A stretch of DNA of 33,039 bases from QWOP01 sp003669605 (GCA_947481985.1 CANKIK010000042.1:1-33039), one strand, 5' to 3'. Counted from the stretch's first letter, positions 8,405 through 16,626 are shown. Translations and numbers: made by a program. Notes: a model not told the origin generated them from the sequence alone.

Positions 8405-9019
8405 TTACGGGCACCAGTGAAAGAGACGGCGGAAGGCAGTTCCCAGGCAGCGGCAGCCGAGGCAGCAGCAGGCCGGTTCCGGCTCACAGCACGGCACGGC
8501 CGGCTTCATCACCACCTCATATTTCAGGACGCGCTCCACCTTTTCCACGTCGGTCTTGAAGAGTTTCTTCTTGGTGTACACCTCGCCGCAGGGGGTGGTC
8601 TTCTCCTCGCAGCAATGCCCTTGATGGTAGGGCTCCCAGGGGCGGGCGCACTCGAAGTCGCACTTCATCGTGAAGGCAGCCTTCTTGGTCTTTTTGTCCT
8701 CCCACTTCGGTTTGCAGCTGGGCACCTGCGGATTGCAGTTGGTGCATCCTTCCTTGCCACAGCCGCGCTGCTTTTGGCCCGAGTTGTCAGCGGCGGGCTT
8801 GTCGCCTGGCTGCGCGGCGGCAGCTTCCATGTTGGCCGGTTTGTCGCCGCCTGGCTGCGCTGCGGCTGTACCGGCTGGTCGATTCGCGGCAGCACCCTTG
8901 GCCGGGCGGCTGGGGAGATCCTCCGGGGCATCTGCTGCCGGTGGTCCGGCGGAGATGACTGTGGCGCCAAGGACGACCGCCATCAGGCTGACTGCAATAC
9001 GTGGCGCGTTGGAACGCAT
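8405..9019 (-). CDS. Secreted cysteine-rich protein (17 Cys), unknown function
   Basis: The function is unknown. The 204-residue product starts with a standard signal peptide (MRSNAPRIAVSLMAVVLGAT, then VISA as a likely cleavage region near 24). Next comes an Ala/Pro/Gly-rich segment with two copies of AAAQPG(G)DKPA (about 52-76). The C-terminal half has 17 cysteines at 87, 92, 95, 102, 120, 124, 136, 137, 144, 177, 178, 184, 185, 186, 189, 191 and 203, including a dense CCEPEPACCCLGCRC block. Between the Cys clusters is a Lys-rich stretch (KKLFKTDVEKVERVLKYEV). No lipobox is apparent. It lies 41 bp after one porin and ahead of another, so it is probably co-transcribed with the first and acts outside the inner membrane. 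Metal binding or disulphide cross-linking are both possible. Confidence 0.8.
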   Translation of the reverse strand: MRSNAPRIAVSLMAVVLGATVISAGPPAADAPEDLPSRPAKGAAANRPAGTAAAQPGGDKPANMEAAAAQPGDKPAADNSGQKQRGCGKEGCTNCNPQVPSCKPKWEDKKTKKAAFTMKCDFECARPWEPYHQGHCCEEKTTPCGEVYTKKKLFKTDVEKVERVLKYEVVMKPAVPCCEPEPACCCLGCRCLGTAFRRLFHWCP

Positions 9020-9060
9020 CGAAGATCTCCACCGGACGATGGTGTTGGTGTTCTCGCAGT

Positions 9061-10896
9061 TTAGAAATCGAAGGCCAGGCGGGTGCCGAAGCCAGTGATC
9101 CAGCCGCTGGCGTTGTTATTGAGGTTGTTGGTGAAGTCGCGGTAGGTGAAGTCGTAGTTGAAGTAGAGCCGGGTGTTGGGGTTGAGCATCCAGTTGACGC
9201 CGGCGGTGAGAGCGTTGAGCGTGCCGCCGTTGATCTGGTGGTCGCTGAGATTGGCGTACTGATACCGCAGGGCGAGTTGGACGGCTCCCTCGCTGGATCG
9301 TATCCGGCCGCTGGTGTCGCGGACGACGTAGAAGTTGTTGCGCGGGATCACTCTCTCGAAGCGGGCTTCCAGCCGGTCGTAGGCCCGCGTATCACCGGTG
9401 ACGAAGTAGAGGATTTCGGCGTAGCCGGAGTTGGTAAAATAGGTTCCGCAGGGGGCTCCGTTGGGCTGCAGTCCGGCGGTGCCGTAGTTTGGCGATGATG
9501 GATTGAAGGCCGCGGTGGCGGAGGTGGTGTTGTAGAGCCAGTTCCCGAAATACTCCGACTGGAACGACCAGGGGCCATTGTTCCCCACCAGCTCAAGCCC
9601 CACCTGATTGATCCAGTCCCCCTTGAGCGACCCGGAGTCGAGGTAGATCGCATTCAGCGGGCCGGGGGGACCGTCGCGGAGGTCGCCACGGGTGCGGTAG
9701 CGGACGGAGCCATTGTTGGTCTGCATTGCCCGACCAGCGATACCGAGGTGGAGAAGTTTCTTCCCTTCGTCCTCGTAAAAGGGAAGCCACGTGAGCCGGC
9801 CGACGGCGGCGTTTCCGGAAGAGTTGTCGATGTAACCGAAGGGGTTGACGGTGTTCTTGAATGCCCCCACCGACCAGGTGGCCCGTTGGTCTTCGGTGGT
9901 GTTGAGGAGGCGGACGCCCGGGACGAAGCCGTTGTTGAACGGGCCCTCGTAGAGGTCCTGAGCGAATGACCGCTCCATGAAGTTTGTCCAGCGGCTGCTG
10001 GTCATGTGCTCGAAGCCGAACGGATCCTTCTGATTGCCGGCACGGATAATGCCGACGCCGGGCACTTCGCGGATCTGGACCCAGTTCTCGGTGATGGCAG
10101 CGTAGTTGCCGAGCGACGTTTCGCTGGGGATCGTCGAGGCATTGGTATTGAGTTGGTTTGCAAAGTCGTATTCGCCGACGAAATCGTACACCTCGTACAT
10201 CCGGCCATCGACGCGGAGGCGGGCGCGGCGGAAATCCATCGCATTGCGTAGCGCCGGCGCAAGTCCCCCTTCCTTGATGGGTTGGGCAGGGCCAGTCCCT
10301 TCGGTAAACGCCACTTCGTCCATCTGGATCCGGCCACCAATCTTGACGCGGAAGTCCTTGTGGGCGCTCTCTGCCTGCAGGCCGTTGTTCCATTTTGTGG
10401 CCATGCCCAGATCGGAGCCCACCTCATAGGGCTCGTCGGGCTTTTTCTCCTCTTTCTTGGCCTCCTTGGAATTCTTGGCATCCTTCCCGGCAGGGTCCTT
10501 CGTCTCCCCCGCTGTGGCGGCGTCGGGGGATGGCCCCTTGGCATCGGGCACCGGGAGCCGTTCCACGCCCCCCCCGGCTTTCTTCTCGAGTTCCTCCAGG
10601 CGGGCCTCAAGCGCGGAGATCTTCTTGCGGTCGTCGGCGACAGCCTCGTTGACCTGTTCGAAGGTCCGAAAGCCTGACGCGACGCTGGGGAGCGTGAGGG
10701 CCGGGGTGTCGTCCGTCTCGCCGATCACCAGGAATTCCTCCGCGTCGGCTCCCCAGGCGATCCCCCCGCCGGACAGCGCCGCCAGCAGCCCTCCGGCACA
10801 GAGGAGCACGCCAGCCTGGGATACGCAGGCCGCAGCGCTTCTCTGGACTGCCAGCCTTGCCAAAAACTGCCAGGCGGTAGTCTGCGGGACAGTCAC
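9061..10896 (-). CDS. OprP-type outer-membrane porin with coiled-coil and Lys-rich linker
   Basis: This is a 611-residue OprP/OprO-like porin, paralogous to the one at 6390-8198. After a long signal region ending near GIAWGADA (about 45-52), it has a short coiled coil (DDRKKISALEARLEELEKK, about 88-106), a Lys/Glu/Pro-rich linker to about 153, then the barrel: FRVKIGGRIQMDEVAF, AMDFRRARLRVDGRMYEVYD, GNQKDPFGFEHMTSSRW and the terminal FGTRLAFDF. The coiled coil resembles the periplasmic trimerisation/peptidoglycan-facing segments of planctomycete and gammaproteobacterial porins. The GTG start at 10896 is supported by GGAG at 10903-10906, six bases upstream. It is the first gene after the two-component pair in the same direction, which suggests, without proving, that the pair controls it. 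Confidence 0.88.
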   Translation of the reverse strand: MTVPQTTAWQFLARLAVQRSAAACVSQAGVLLCAGGLLAALSGGGIAWGADAEEFLVIGETDDTPALTLPSVASGFRTFEQVNEAVADDRKKISALEARLEELEKKAGGGVERLPVPDAKGPSPDAATAGETKDPAGKDAKNSKEAKKEEKKPDEPYEVGSDLGMATKWNNGLQAESAHKDFRVKIGGRIQMDEVAFTEGTGPAQPIKEGGLAPALRNAMDFRRARLRVDGRMYEVYDFVGEYDFANQLNTNASTIPSETSLGNYAAITENWVQIREVPGVGIIRAGNQKDPFGFEHMTSSRWTNFMERSFAQDLYEGPFNNGFVPGVRLLNTTEDQRATWSVGAFKNTVNPFGYIDNSSGNAAVGRLTWLPFYEDEGKKLLHLGIAGRAMQTNNGSVRYRTRGDLRDGPPGPLNAIYLDSGSLKGDWINQVGLELVGNNGPWSFQSEYFGNWLYNTTSATAAFNPSSPNYGTAGLQPNGAPCGTYFTNSGYAEILYFVTGDTRAYDRLEARFERVIPRNNFYVVRDTSGRIRSSEGAVQLALRYQYANLSDHQINGGTLNALTAGVNWMLNPNTRLYFNYDFTYRDFTNNLNNNASGWITGFGTRLAFDF

Positions 10897-10940
10897 AGGA
10901 ATCTCCGTAAGGAATACTCCTGGGAATCGGAAGAAACGCT

Positions 10941-10956
10941 CCGGCGACTTTGCCGG
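10941..10956 (-). terminator. Possible terminator after the histidine kinase gene
   Basis: ccggc and gccgg form a 5-bp GC stem with a 6-nt loop in the 142-bp spacer between the kinase stop and the porin start. On the minus strand the stem is followed by agcgtttctt, a weak U-rich tail. This may limit read-through from the regulatory genes into the porin, which would then need its own promoter. Confidence 0.35.
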
Positions 10957-11038
10957 TTATTGAAGAAGTAACGGCTTTGGAATATCTGCCGATTGAGGTG
11001 GCGATACTGGGGGGGTGGGGGATGTGGCTGAGAGCGCC

Positions 11039-12499
11039 TCAGGCAGCCGATCCGTCCGCGGCCAGGGGGAGATGGATCGTGACGGTCGTCCCCTGCCCCG
11101 GCTGGCTGGCCAATTCGATCCGGCCACCATGCCGCTCCACGATCGAACGGCAGATGGGGAGCCCCAGTCCGCCGCCGCGGGTGGCGTCGCTGCGGTCGCG
11201 GGCAGCGTCGGCTTGAAAGAAGCGGTCGAAGACCCGTCCCATGTGCCGCTCTTCGATGCCCCGACCGGTATCGACGACGACCACCAGCGCCTCCCCCTTT
11301 GGCAGTTGCGCTTCCAAAGCGATCTCGACGCGCCCCCCGGCCGGCGTGAAGCGGAGCGCGTTGTCGACCAAATTGCTGAACACCTGCCGCAGTTGTCGCT
11401 GGTCGCCGCGGACTGTCAGTCGGCCGTGGGAACGGACCGAAAGCCCGATCGATCGCTCCTCGGCGACTCCGGTGAACATCCCCACGATCTGGCGGACGAC
11501 GTGCTCCAGGTCGACCGGCGTGGAACCTGCCAGCTCGGAGTCGCTTCCCCCCTCGGCAAGGAGGAGGAGATCGTTTGCCAACTTGGAGAGGTGCCGAGAC
11601 TCTCCCAGGACATCCTCAAGCGTGATCCGGTAATCATCGGGGCTGCGGTCCTTGGCTGTCGCCACCTCAAGCGAGTTTTGGATTGCCGCCAGCGGGCCGC
11701 GGAGTTCGTGGGCGGCGTCGGCGACGAATTGCTGCTGCCGCTCGACATATCCCGCCACCTGGTCAAGGAGCCTGTTGATCGTGGTGGAGAGGCGGTCGAG
11801 TTCATCCATCGTTCCCCGTGTCTCCAGCCTGTCGCCAAGCTTCGTGGGCTGGAGCCGTTCGGCGGTGCGGAGGATGCCGGCGATCGGCTGCGTGGCCCGC
11901 AGTGCCAACCAATAGCCGGCCAGCGGTGTCAGCAGCGAGAATCCCAGGCCAATGGGGAGGAGAAAACGGGTCAGGCCGTCGACCTCGGCCTCCAGCGACT
12001 CCGTCGGCATCCCGATCCGGACGTACATCGGCTGATCGGCAGGATCGGTGATCCGCCGCCGCGCGAAGCGAAAATCCTCCACCTGCTGCACCGTTTCGAA
12101 CTTCGTCTCGTCGACGGGGAACTCGAGGATGGCGGCCGGGCAGTTGTCGCTGTGCCAGACGGTCGACTCGGCGCCGTCGAGGAGCTGGACGAACCATCCC
12201 CGCTCCTCGTGCCCCGCGGCTTTCCGCCGCAGTTCGGCGACGAGTTGATCGATGTCGGGGTGGAGTTCATTGAGGGCCAGCGCGATCTCTCGCACCTCGC
12301 CGCGGAGGGTGTCATCCGTCTCGTGGTACAGCGCTGTCAGAAGTCCGAAGCGGACCGCAAGCAGCAGGCAGGCCATCGTCAGCAAGACCACCGCGGAGTT
12401 CAGGAGCGTCAAGCGGACGCGGAGCGACCCCCAGGGGATGCGACGCAGCGCGCGGGAGAACCGTCCCGCCGAGGTGGGGTCAGTCGTTGGCCAGTGCAT
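11039..12499 (-). CDS. Membrane sensor histidine kinase (HAMP-HisKA-HATPase)
   Basis: This is the sensor kinase of an OmpR-class two-component system. The 486-residue protein has a first membrane helix (about 29-57), a periplasmic sensor of about 120 residues (58-178), a second helix (about 179-200), a HAMP linker, the phospho-acceptor box FVADAAHELRGPLAAIQNS with H264, the N box NLVDNALRFTP (N380), G1 DTGRGI (410-415) and G2 GGGLGLPI (442-449). The H box has Gly where Thr is usual (HELRGPL instead of HELRTPL). The start is taken at ATG 12499, overlapping the response-regulator stop by 20 bp; the frame extends to 12559 but without family similarity. The ligand is unknown, since the sensor domain has no recognised fold. 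Confidence 0.92.
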   Translation of the reverse strand: MHWPTTDPTSAGRFSRALRRIPWGSLRVRLTLLNSAVVLLTMACLLLAVRFGLLTALYHETDDTLRGEVREIALALNELHPDIDQLVAELRRKAAGHEERGWFVQLLDGAESTVWHSDNCPAAILEFPVDETKFETVQQVEDFRFARRRITDPADQPMYVRIGMPTESLEAEVDGLTRFLLPIGLGFSLLTPLAGYWLALRATQPIAGILRTAERLQPTKLGDRLETRGTMDELDRLSTTINRLLDQVAGYVERQQQFVADAAHELRGPLAAIQNSLEVATAKDRSPDDYRITLEDVLGESRHLSKLANDLLLLAEGGSDSELAGSTPVDLEHVVRQIVGMFTGVAEERSIGLSVRSHGRLTVRGDQRQLRQVFSNLVDNALRFTPAGGRVEIALEAQLPKGEALVVVVDTGRGIEERHMGRVFDRFFQADAARDRSDATRGGGLGLPICRSIVERHGGRIELASQPGQGTTVTIHLPLAADGSAA

Positions 12500-13151
12500 A
12501 GCCCCGCCCGCGGATGGTCTGGATGAGCGAATCCTGCCGCCCCTTGTCGAGTTTGCCACGCAGACGGTTGATGTGGACCTCGATCACATTGGTGGGGCCG
12601 TCCCAGTCAAATCCCCAGACATGTTCGCAGAGCATCTTCCGCGTCACCACCTGCCCCTTGAAGCGCATCAGGAGTTCGAGAATGCTGAATTCTGTGGGGG
12701 TGAGATCGACGGTCCGGCCGTCAATTGAGAGTCGCTTGGTCGCCAAGCTGAGGTGCAGGCTGCCCGCTTCGATCTCCATCGCCGGTTTGTTGGCGGAGCG
12801 GCGGTGGATTGCCTCGACGCGGGCGAGCAACTCGTCGATGGCGAACGGCTTCACCAGGTAGTCGTCGGCGCCCCCCTCAAACCCAGCGAGTTTGTCCGGA
12901 ATGGTGCCCAGTGCCGTGAGCAGCAGCACGGGGGTTCGCACGCCGGCGGACCGCGCCAGCCGCAACACCTCCAGGCCCCCCATCTTAGGGAGCATGATGT
13001 CGAGGACCACGATGTCGCTGGAGAGGATCGTGTTTTGCCGGATGGCCGCTTCGCCGTCTGCCACCCAGGTGCACTGGTGGCCCGCTTCGCGGAAGGCCGT
13101 GGCCACAGCTTTGGCGATCACGGGATCGTCTTCGATGATCGCGACGTGCAT
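12480..13151 (-). CDS. OmpR/PhoB-family response regulator
   Basis: This is a 223-residue transcription factor with a receiver domain and a winged-helix DNA-binding domain. The receiver has the acidic pair in IIEDDPV (D8, D9), the phospho-accepting aspartate in VVLDIMLPKMGG, the switch Thr in LLLTALG and the conserved Lys in YLVKPF. The C-terminal domain shows LTPTEFSILELLM, VTRKMLCEHVWG, NVIEVHINRLRGKLD and IRGRGY, all typical of the OmpR class. A GAGG about 8 bases before the ATG serves as ribosome site. The stop codon overlaps the kinase gene. It is likely to regulate its own operon and possibly the adjacent porins or the divergent sbtA, but no target site is proven. Confidence 0.93.
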   Translation of the reverse strand: MHVAIIEDDPVIAKAVATAFREAGHQCTWVADGEAAIRQNTILSSDIVVLDIMLPKMGGLEVLRLARSAGVRTPVLLLTALGTIPDKLAGFEGGADDYLVKPFAIDELLARVEAIHRRSANKPAMEIEAGSLHLSLATKRLSIDGRTVDLTPTEFSILELLMRFKGQVVTRKMLCEHVWGFDWDGPTNVIEVHINRLRGKLDKGRQDSLIQTIRGRGYALAND

Positions 13152-13204
13152 GCGGAATCCTCGCCGGTGCGCCAGGGAATCAAACGCCTCGACTCGGGCG
13201 CGGA

Positions 13205-13245
13205 GTCATTATGACGCGGCGGCCGTCTGGGCACAGCCTCCAGAC
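13205..13245. promoter_or_regulatory. Palindromes in the divergent response regulator/sbtA spacer
   Basis: The 244-bp spacer 13152-13395 separates divergent genes and must hold their promoters. On the minus strand, cataat (13208-13213) is a fair -10 box about 60 bases before the regulator ATG, but no matching -35 box is seen. It lies inside a perfect palindrome, gtcat-t-atgac (13205-13215). A second inverted repeat, gtctgg/ccagac with a 9-bp spacer, is at 13225-13245. Either could be a regulator-binding site. Nothing further is recognised apart from a small gcctt-aaa-aaggc hairpin near 13268. Confidence 0.35.
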
Positions 13246-13395
13246 CGACGATCCGACGAGGTTCGAAGCCTTAAAAAGGCGACAGTCCCTCGGAACTGAC
13301 CTCGCATCGCACTACGGCCCTTGTACGCTTTCAATGAACAAGTTCTCCGGCGTCCAAGATCCCGGCGCCCGCCAATCCCTTCCGCGAGTCCATCC

Positions 13396-14514
13396 ATGAC
13401 GCCGCTTCTCCCTGTCGCTGTCGGTCTCTTGGGCGTGTTCAGTGCCGACCAGATCGGTCGGATCGTCGAGTCGCTGGAGCGGAATCTGCTCACCCCCATT
13501 CCGCTCTGCTTCCTGCTGGGAATCATCTGCACCCGGATCCACGGCGGCATCAAGATTCCCAAGGAACTCTACTATTCGATCGCCATCTTCCTGCTGATGT
13601 CGATCGGATTCATCGGCGGGCACGAACTGGCCCACGAATACCAGGAACATGGTGTGTCGACGATCTGGAAGCCGGCTCTGGCGACGCTGTTTCTCGGTTG
13701 CCTGACACCGATCACCGCCTATACCGTACTCCGCTACGTCGGTGGGATGTCGATCGCCGATTCGGCGGGAATCGCGGCCCACTATGGGAGCACCTCCGCC
13801 GTCACCTATGCCGTCGCCAATTCGTTTGTGGAGCAGACACAGCATCCAGCCAACAGTTTTCTCCCTACGCTCGTGACACTCCTTGAGTGTCCAGGGATCG
13901 CCATCGCATTGGTGCTGGGAGCCGCCCTGTCGGCCAAGGAACGGGCTGCACGGGCGGCGGCTGGCGGCGTGGGGAGGCCGGGCCCCCAGGCACGGCAGTC
14001 GAAACTCGTGGAAGCCCTCTACGAGGTGATGACCGGACAGTCGATCATGCTCATGGCTGGCCTGCTGGTGATCGGTTTCGTCTCCACGATGTTCATGGAC
14101 GAAACCGGATTCCAGCCGTTCTACGACTTCTTTCAGAGTAAGGGGATGCTGTTCCGGGGCCTGCTTTGCATCTTCCTCTTGGAGATGGGGCTGGTGGCCG
14201 GCGAGCGACTTGGCGACCTTGTCAAGGTTGGACCGTTCCTGATTGCCTTCGGGATCCTGATGCCGCTGGTGCATGGTTTCCTGGGGGCGTGGCTGGGGCA
14301 TCTGGCCGGGCTGAACCTCGGCGGATGCACGGTACTGGCGGCGATCGTGTCGAGCGCCTCCTATATCGCCGCGCCTCCGGCGGTGCGCCTGACGCTTCCC
14401 GAGGCCAACCCCACCTATTCAATCACCGCGGCCCTGGCGATTACGTTCCCCTTTAATATCGCCTTCGGGATTCCGATTTACTTCGAAATGGCGAAGTTTG
14501 TCGGCGCCGAGTGA
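13396..14514 (+). CDS. sbtA: SbtA-type sodium-dependent bicarbonate permease
   Basis: SbtA proteins (DUF897) import bicarbonate with Na+ and were defined in cyanobacteria. The 372-residue protein has about ten hydrophobic segments in two inverted halves. Recognisable stretches are LLTPIPLCFLLGIICTRI, YSIAIFLLMSIGFIGGHELA, GIAAHYGSTSAVTYAVA, FRGLLCIFLLEMGLVAG, SSASYIAAPPAVRLTLPEAN and ITFPFNIAFGIPIYFEMA near the end. ATG 13396 is chosen because the upstream open frame (from a TTG at 13321) encodes an Arg/Pro-rich stretch unlike the family. The next gene is an SbtB-like PII protein, the usual SbtA partner. In a presumed heterotroph the bicarbonate would serve anaplerotic or biosynthetic carboxylases rather than a carbon-concentrating mechanism; that is inference. 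Confidence 0.9.
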   Translation: MTPLLPVAVGLLGVFSADQIGRIVESLERNLLTPIPLCFLLGIICTRIHGGIKIPKELYYSIAIFLLMSIGFIGGHELAHEYQEHGVSTIWKPALATLFLGCLTPITAYTVLRYVGGMSIADSAGIAAHYGSTSAVTYAVANSFVEQTQHPANSFLPTLVTLLECPGIAIALVLGAALSAKERAARAAAGGVGRPGPQARQSKLVEALYEVMTGQSIMLMAGLLVIGFVSTMFMDETGFQPFYDFFQSKGMLFRGLLCIFLLEMGLVAGERLGDLVKVGPFLIAFGILMPLVHGFLGAWLGHLAGLNLGGCTVLAAIVSSASYIAAPPAVRLTLPEANPTYSITAALAITFPFNIAFGIPIYFEMAKFVGAE

Positions 14515-14627
14515 ACCCCGTGGCACGGTAGAATCGCCGCCTGCTCAAACCATCGCCGGCGCCACTCCCAGTAGTTCTGCCGGTACTCAGAAACGATCCC
14601 CCGCCCCCAGACGTCGAGGAGAATCAC

Positions 14628-14954
14628 GTGCAACTCTATCCGCTCAAGCTCGTGACCGTGGTTGGCGAAACGGTGATCATGCGAGAGATCGCTGACGAGG
14701 GCATCAAGTTCGGTGCCACCGGCTTCACGATGATGGACGTTGAGGGGCACGGTTCGCGGAGTACCCGCAACGTGATGCTCGTCACCGGAGAGGCCAAGAC
14801 CAGGAAGTTGGAATTCGTGGTGCCAGGCGACATCGCCGTCGCCATTTTGGCCTATGTGTCCCACAACTACTTCGATCACTACGCCTGCATTGCCTGGCTG
14901 AGCGATGTGTCGGTGGTTCGCGGCGAGCAATATCTCGGCCACAAGAACGGCTGA
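14628..14954 (+). CDS. sbtB: PII-like signalling protein, SbtB type
   Basis: SbtB proteins are PII-fold trimers that bind adenyl nucleotides, including cAMP and AMP, and control SbtA. The 108-residue product aligns by eye with that family: beta strand LKLVTVVGETV, GATGFTMMDVEGHGSRSTR (T-loop base with the HGSR motif), and the C-terminal VSHNYFDHYACIAWLSDVSVV. The GTG start at 14628 has AGGAGA at 14617-14622, five bases upstream. It follows sbtA by 113 bp on the same strand. Cyanobacterial SbtB ends in a redox-sensitive CGPEGC loop; here the C-terminus is RGEQYLGHKNG, so that loop is missing. Confidence 0.85.
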   Translation: MQLYPLKLVTVVGETVIMREIADEGIKFGATGFTMMDVEGHGSRSTRNVMLVTGEAKTRKLEFVVPGDIAVAILAYVSHNYFDHYACIAWLSDVSVVRGEQYLGHKNG

Positions 14955-14964
14955 CCGGCGCCGC

Positions 14965-15036
14965 TCACTCCCACTCGATCGTCGCCACTCACTCGCACTC
15001 GATCGTCGCCACTCACTCCCACTCGATCGTCGCCGG
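14965..15036. repeat. 24-bp tandem repeat: triplicated guaA C-terminus with stop codons
   Basis: Three 24-bp units lie at 14965-14988, 14989-15012 and 15013-15036. The rightmost is the actual guaA 3' end and encodes ATIEWE plus TGA on the minus strand. The two units beyond the stop repeat it in the same frame as VATIECE-stop and VATIEWE-stop. Units one and two differ by a single base (Trp TGG to Cys TGC), and the third differs only at its last two bases. The period is eight codons, so each copy keeps both frame and stop. The array ends 10 bp from the sbtB stop. Confidence 0.95.
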
Positions 15037-16626
15037 TGGCTTCGACGAGATGTCGTAGACGACGCGGTTGATCCCCTTGACTTCATTGATCACCCGCGTG
15101 GAGATCCGGGCGAGGACGTCGTAGGGAAGGTGGGACCAGTCGGCGGTCATGAAATCCTCCGTCTCCACCGCCCGCACTGCCAACACTTCGTCGTAGGTGC
15201 GGGCATCGCCCATCACGCCGACGCTCTGCACCGGGAGGAGGACGGCGAAAGCCTGCGAGACCTGCCGCATCAAGCCGGCCCGCTCGAGTTCTTCCAGCAC
15301 GATTCCATCGGCCTCCCGCAATGTCTCCAGGCGGGGGCGGGTGATGTGCCCCAGGCAGCGGACGGCCAGTCCTGGGCCCGGGAAGGGATGCCGCCAGACG
15401 AGTTTTTCAGGCAGCCCCAACTGCTGCCCGAGCCGTCGGGCCTCGTCCTTGAAGAGGTCGCGGAGAGGTTCGATGAGCTCGAAATCCATGTCGTCGGGGA
15501 GTCCACCGACATTGTGGTGGAGCTTGATCGTGGCCGCGGGGCCGTCGGGTGAGGCGCCGCTTTCGATGACATCGGGGTAGAGCGTCCCCTGTGCGAGGAA
15601 CTTCGCCCCTTTGATCCGGGCGGCTTCCGCTGTGAAGCATTCCACAAACGCCTTGCCGATCCGGCGCCGCTTCTCCTGCGGCTCAGTGATCCCGGCGAGC
15701 ACGCTGAGAAATTTCTCCTCTGCCGGCACCACATGGAGGTCGGTCTTAAAGTGATCGCTGAACTGCTCGATCACCGCGGCCGCCTCGTTCTTTCGCAGCA
15801 GGCCATTGTCGACGAGGATGCAGGAGAGTTGGTCCCCCACCGCCCGGCTGAGGAGGGCCGCCACCACCGCCGAATCGACGCCGCCGGAGAGCCCGCAGAT
15901 CACCCTCTCGGAGCCGATCCGCTTTCGCAGTTCGTTGATTGTGCTCTCAGCGACGTCCTCCAGACGCCAGGCGCCGCTGCAGGCGCAGCTGTCGCGGAGG
16001 AAGTTGGCGAGCATCCGGCTGCCGTCGGGGGTGTGGGTCACCTCGGGGTGGAACTGCAGGCCATACACCGCGAGGCTGCGGTGTTTCACGGCGGCCAGTG
16101 GACAGGTCGCAGTCCGGGCCAGGGGGAGGAAGTCGGGGCTGACCTCGTTGACTTGATCGCCGTGGCTCATCCACACCTCGGTGGTGGCGGGGATGCCGCT
16201 GAACAGCGGATCGGTGGCGGTCACCGTGCAGGTGGCGCGACCATATTCCCGCGATGACGCCCGGCCGACTCGGCCCCCGAGAGCGTCGCAGGCCAACTGC
16301 ATGCCGTAGCAGATTCCCAGGATCGGGATCCCCAGCCGAAATAGTTGCGGATCACACCGCGGGGCCCCTGCCTCGTACACGCTGGCTGGGCCGCCGGAGA
16401 GGATGATGCCCCGGGGGGCCAATTCCTCGACACGCTTGGCGGTGATGTCGTGGCGGACAATCTCGCAGAAGACGTTCTGTTCACGGACGCGGCGGGCGAT
16501 CAACTGGGCGTACTGGGAGCCGAAGTCGAGGACCAGGATCCGTTCGGTCCGGGCCGCGACGGGGCCGGTCGCCGGGTGGGGGAGCGGGCGCTGGGAGGGG
16601 GCTGGCTGGGCGGTAGGCTGCTTCAT
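15013..16626 (-). CDS. guaA: GMP synthase (glutamine-hydrolysing)
   Basis: GuaA aminates XMP to GMP using ATP and glutamine. The 537-residue protein (from ATG 16626) has an N-terminal class I glutamine amidotransferase: VLDFGSQYAQLIARRVRE, the oxyanion segment ILSGGPASVYE, nucleophile Cys in ILGICYGMQLA, and the catalytic His/Glu in LQFHPEVTHT. The ATP pyrophosphatase domain follows with the PP-loop GLSGGVDSAVVAALL, then the dimerisation domain ending in SSKPPATIEWE, the invariant GuaA C-terminus. A TTG at 16656 would add 10 residues, but the ATG is preferred; the roughly 30 residues before VLDFGSQ are Pro-rich and unconserved. Two further tandem copies of the last eight codons lie beyond the stop. 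It is convergent with sbtB and divergent from surE. Confidence 0.96.
   Translation of the reverse strand: MKQPTAQPAPSQRPLPHPATGPVAARTERILVLDFGSQYAQLIARRVREQNVFCEIVRHDITAKRVEELAPRGIILSGGPASVYEAGAPRCDPQLFRLGIPILGICYGMQLACDALGGRVGRASSREYGRATCTVTATDPLFSGIPATTEVWMSHGDQVNEVSPDFLPLARTATCPLAAVKHRSLAVYGLQFHPEVTHTPDGSRMLANFLRDSCACSGAWRLEDVAESTINELRKRIGSERVICGLSGGVDSAVVAALLSRAVGDQLSCILVDNGLLRKNEAAAVIEQFSDHFKTDLHVVPAEEKFLSVLAGITEPQEKRRRIGKAFVECFTAEAARIKGAKFLAQGTLYPDVIESGASPDGPAATIKLHHNVGGLPDDMDFELIEPLRDLFKDEARRLGQQLGLPEKLVWRHPFPGPGLAVRCLGHITRPRLETLREADGIVLEELERAGLMRQVSQAFAVLLPVQSVGVMGDARTYDEVLAVRAVETEDFMTADWSHLPYDVLARISTRVINEVKGINRVVYDISSKPPATIEWE

Noticed and set aside
11015..12526. Plus-strand 503-codon open frame antisense to the histidine kinase
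   Set aside because: It mirrors a kinase with intact motifs on the other strand; its own product is Arg/Gln/Asp-rich with no domain. Long antisense frames are expected at this GC content.
13260..13267. tRNA T-loop-like ggttcgaa
   Set aside because: The flanking bases do not pair as a T stem, and no acceptor, D or anticodon arms can be drawn.
14965..15012. A separate small gene in the repeats after guaA
   Set aside because: Each unit ends in a stop codon after eight codons and there is no start or ribosome site; they are copies of the guaA end.
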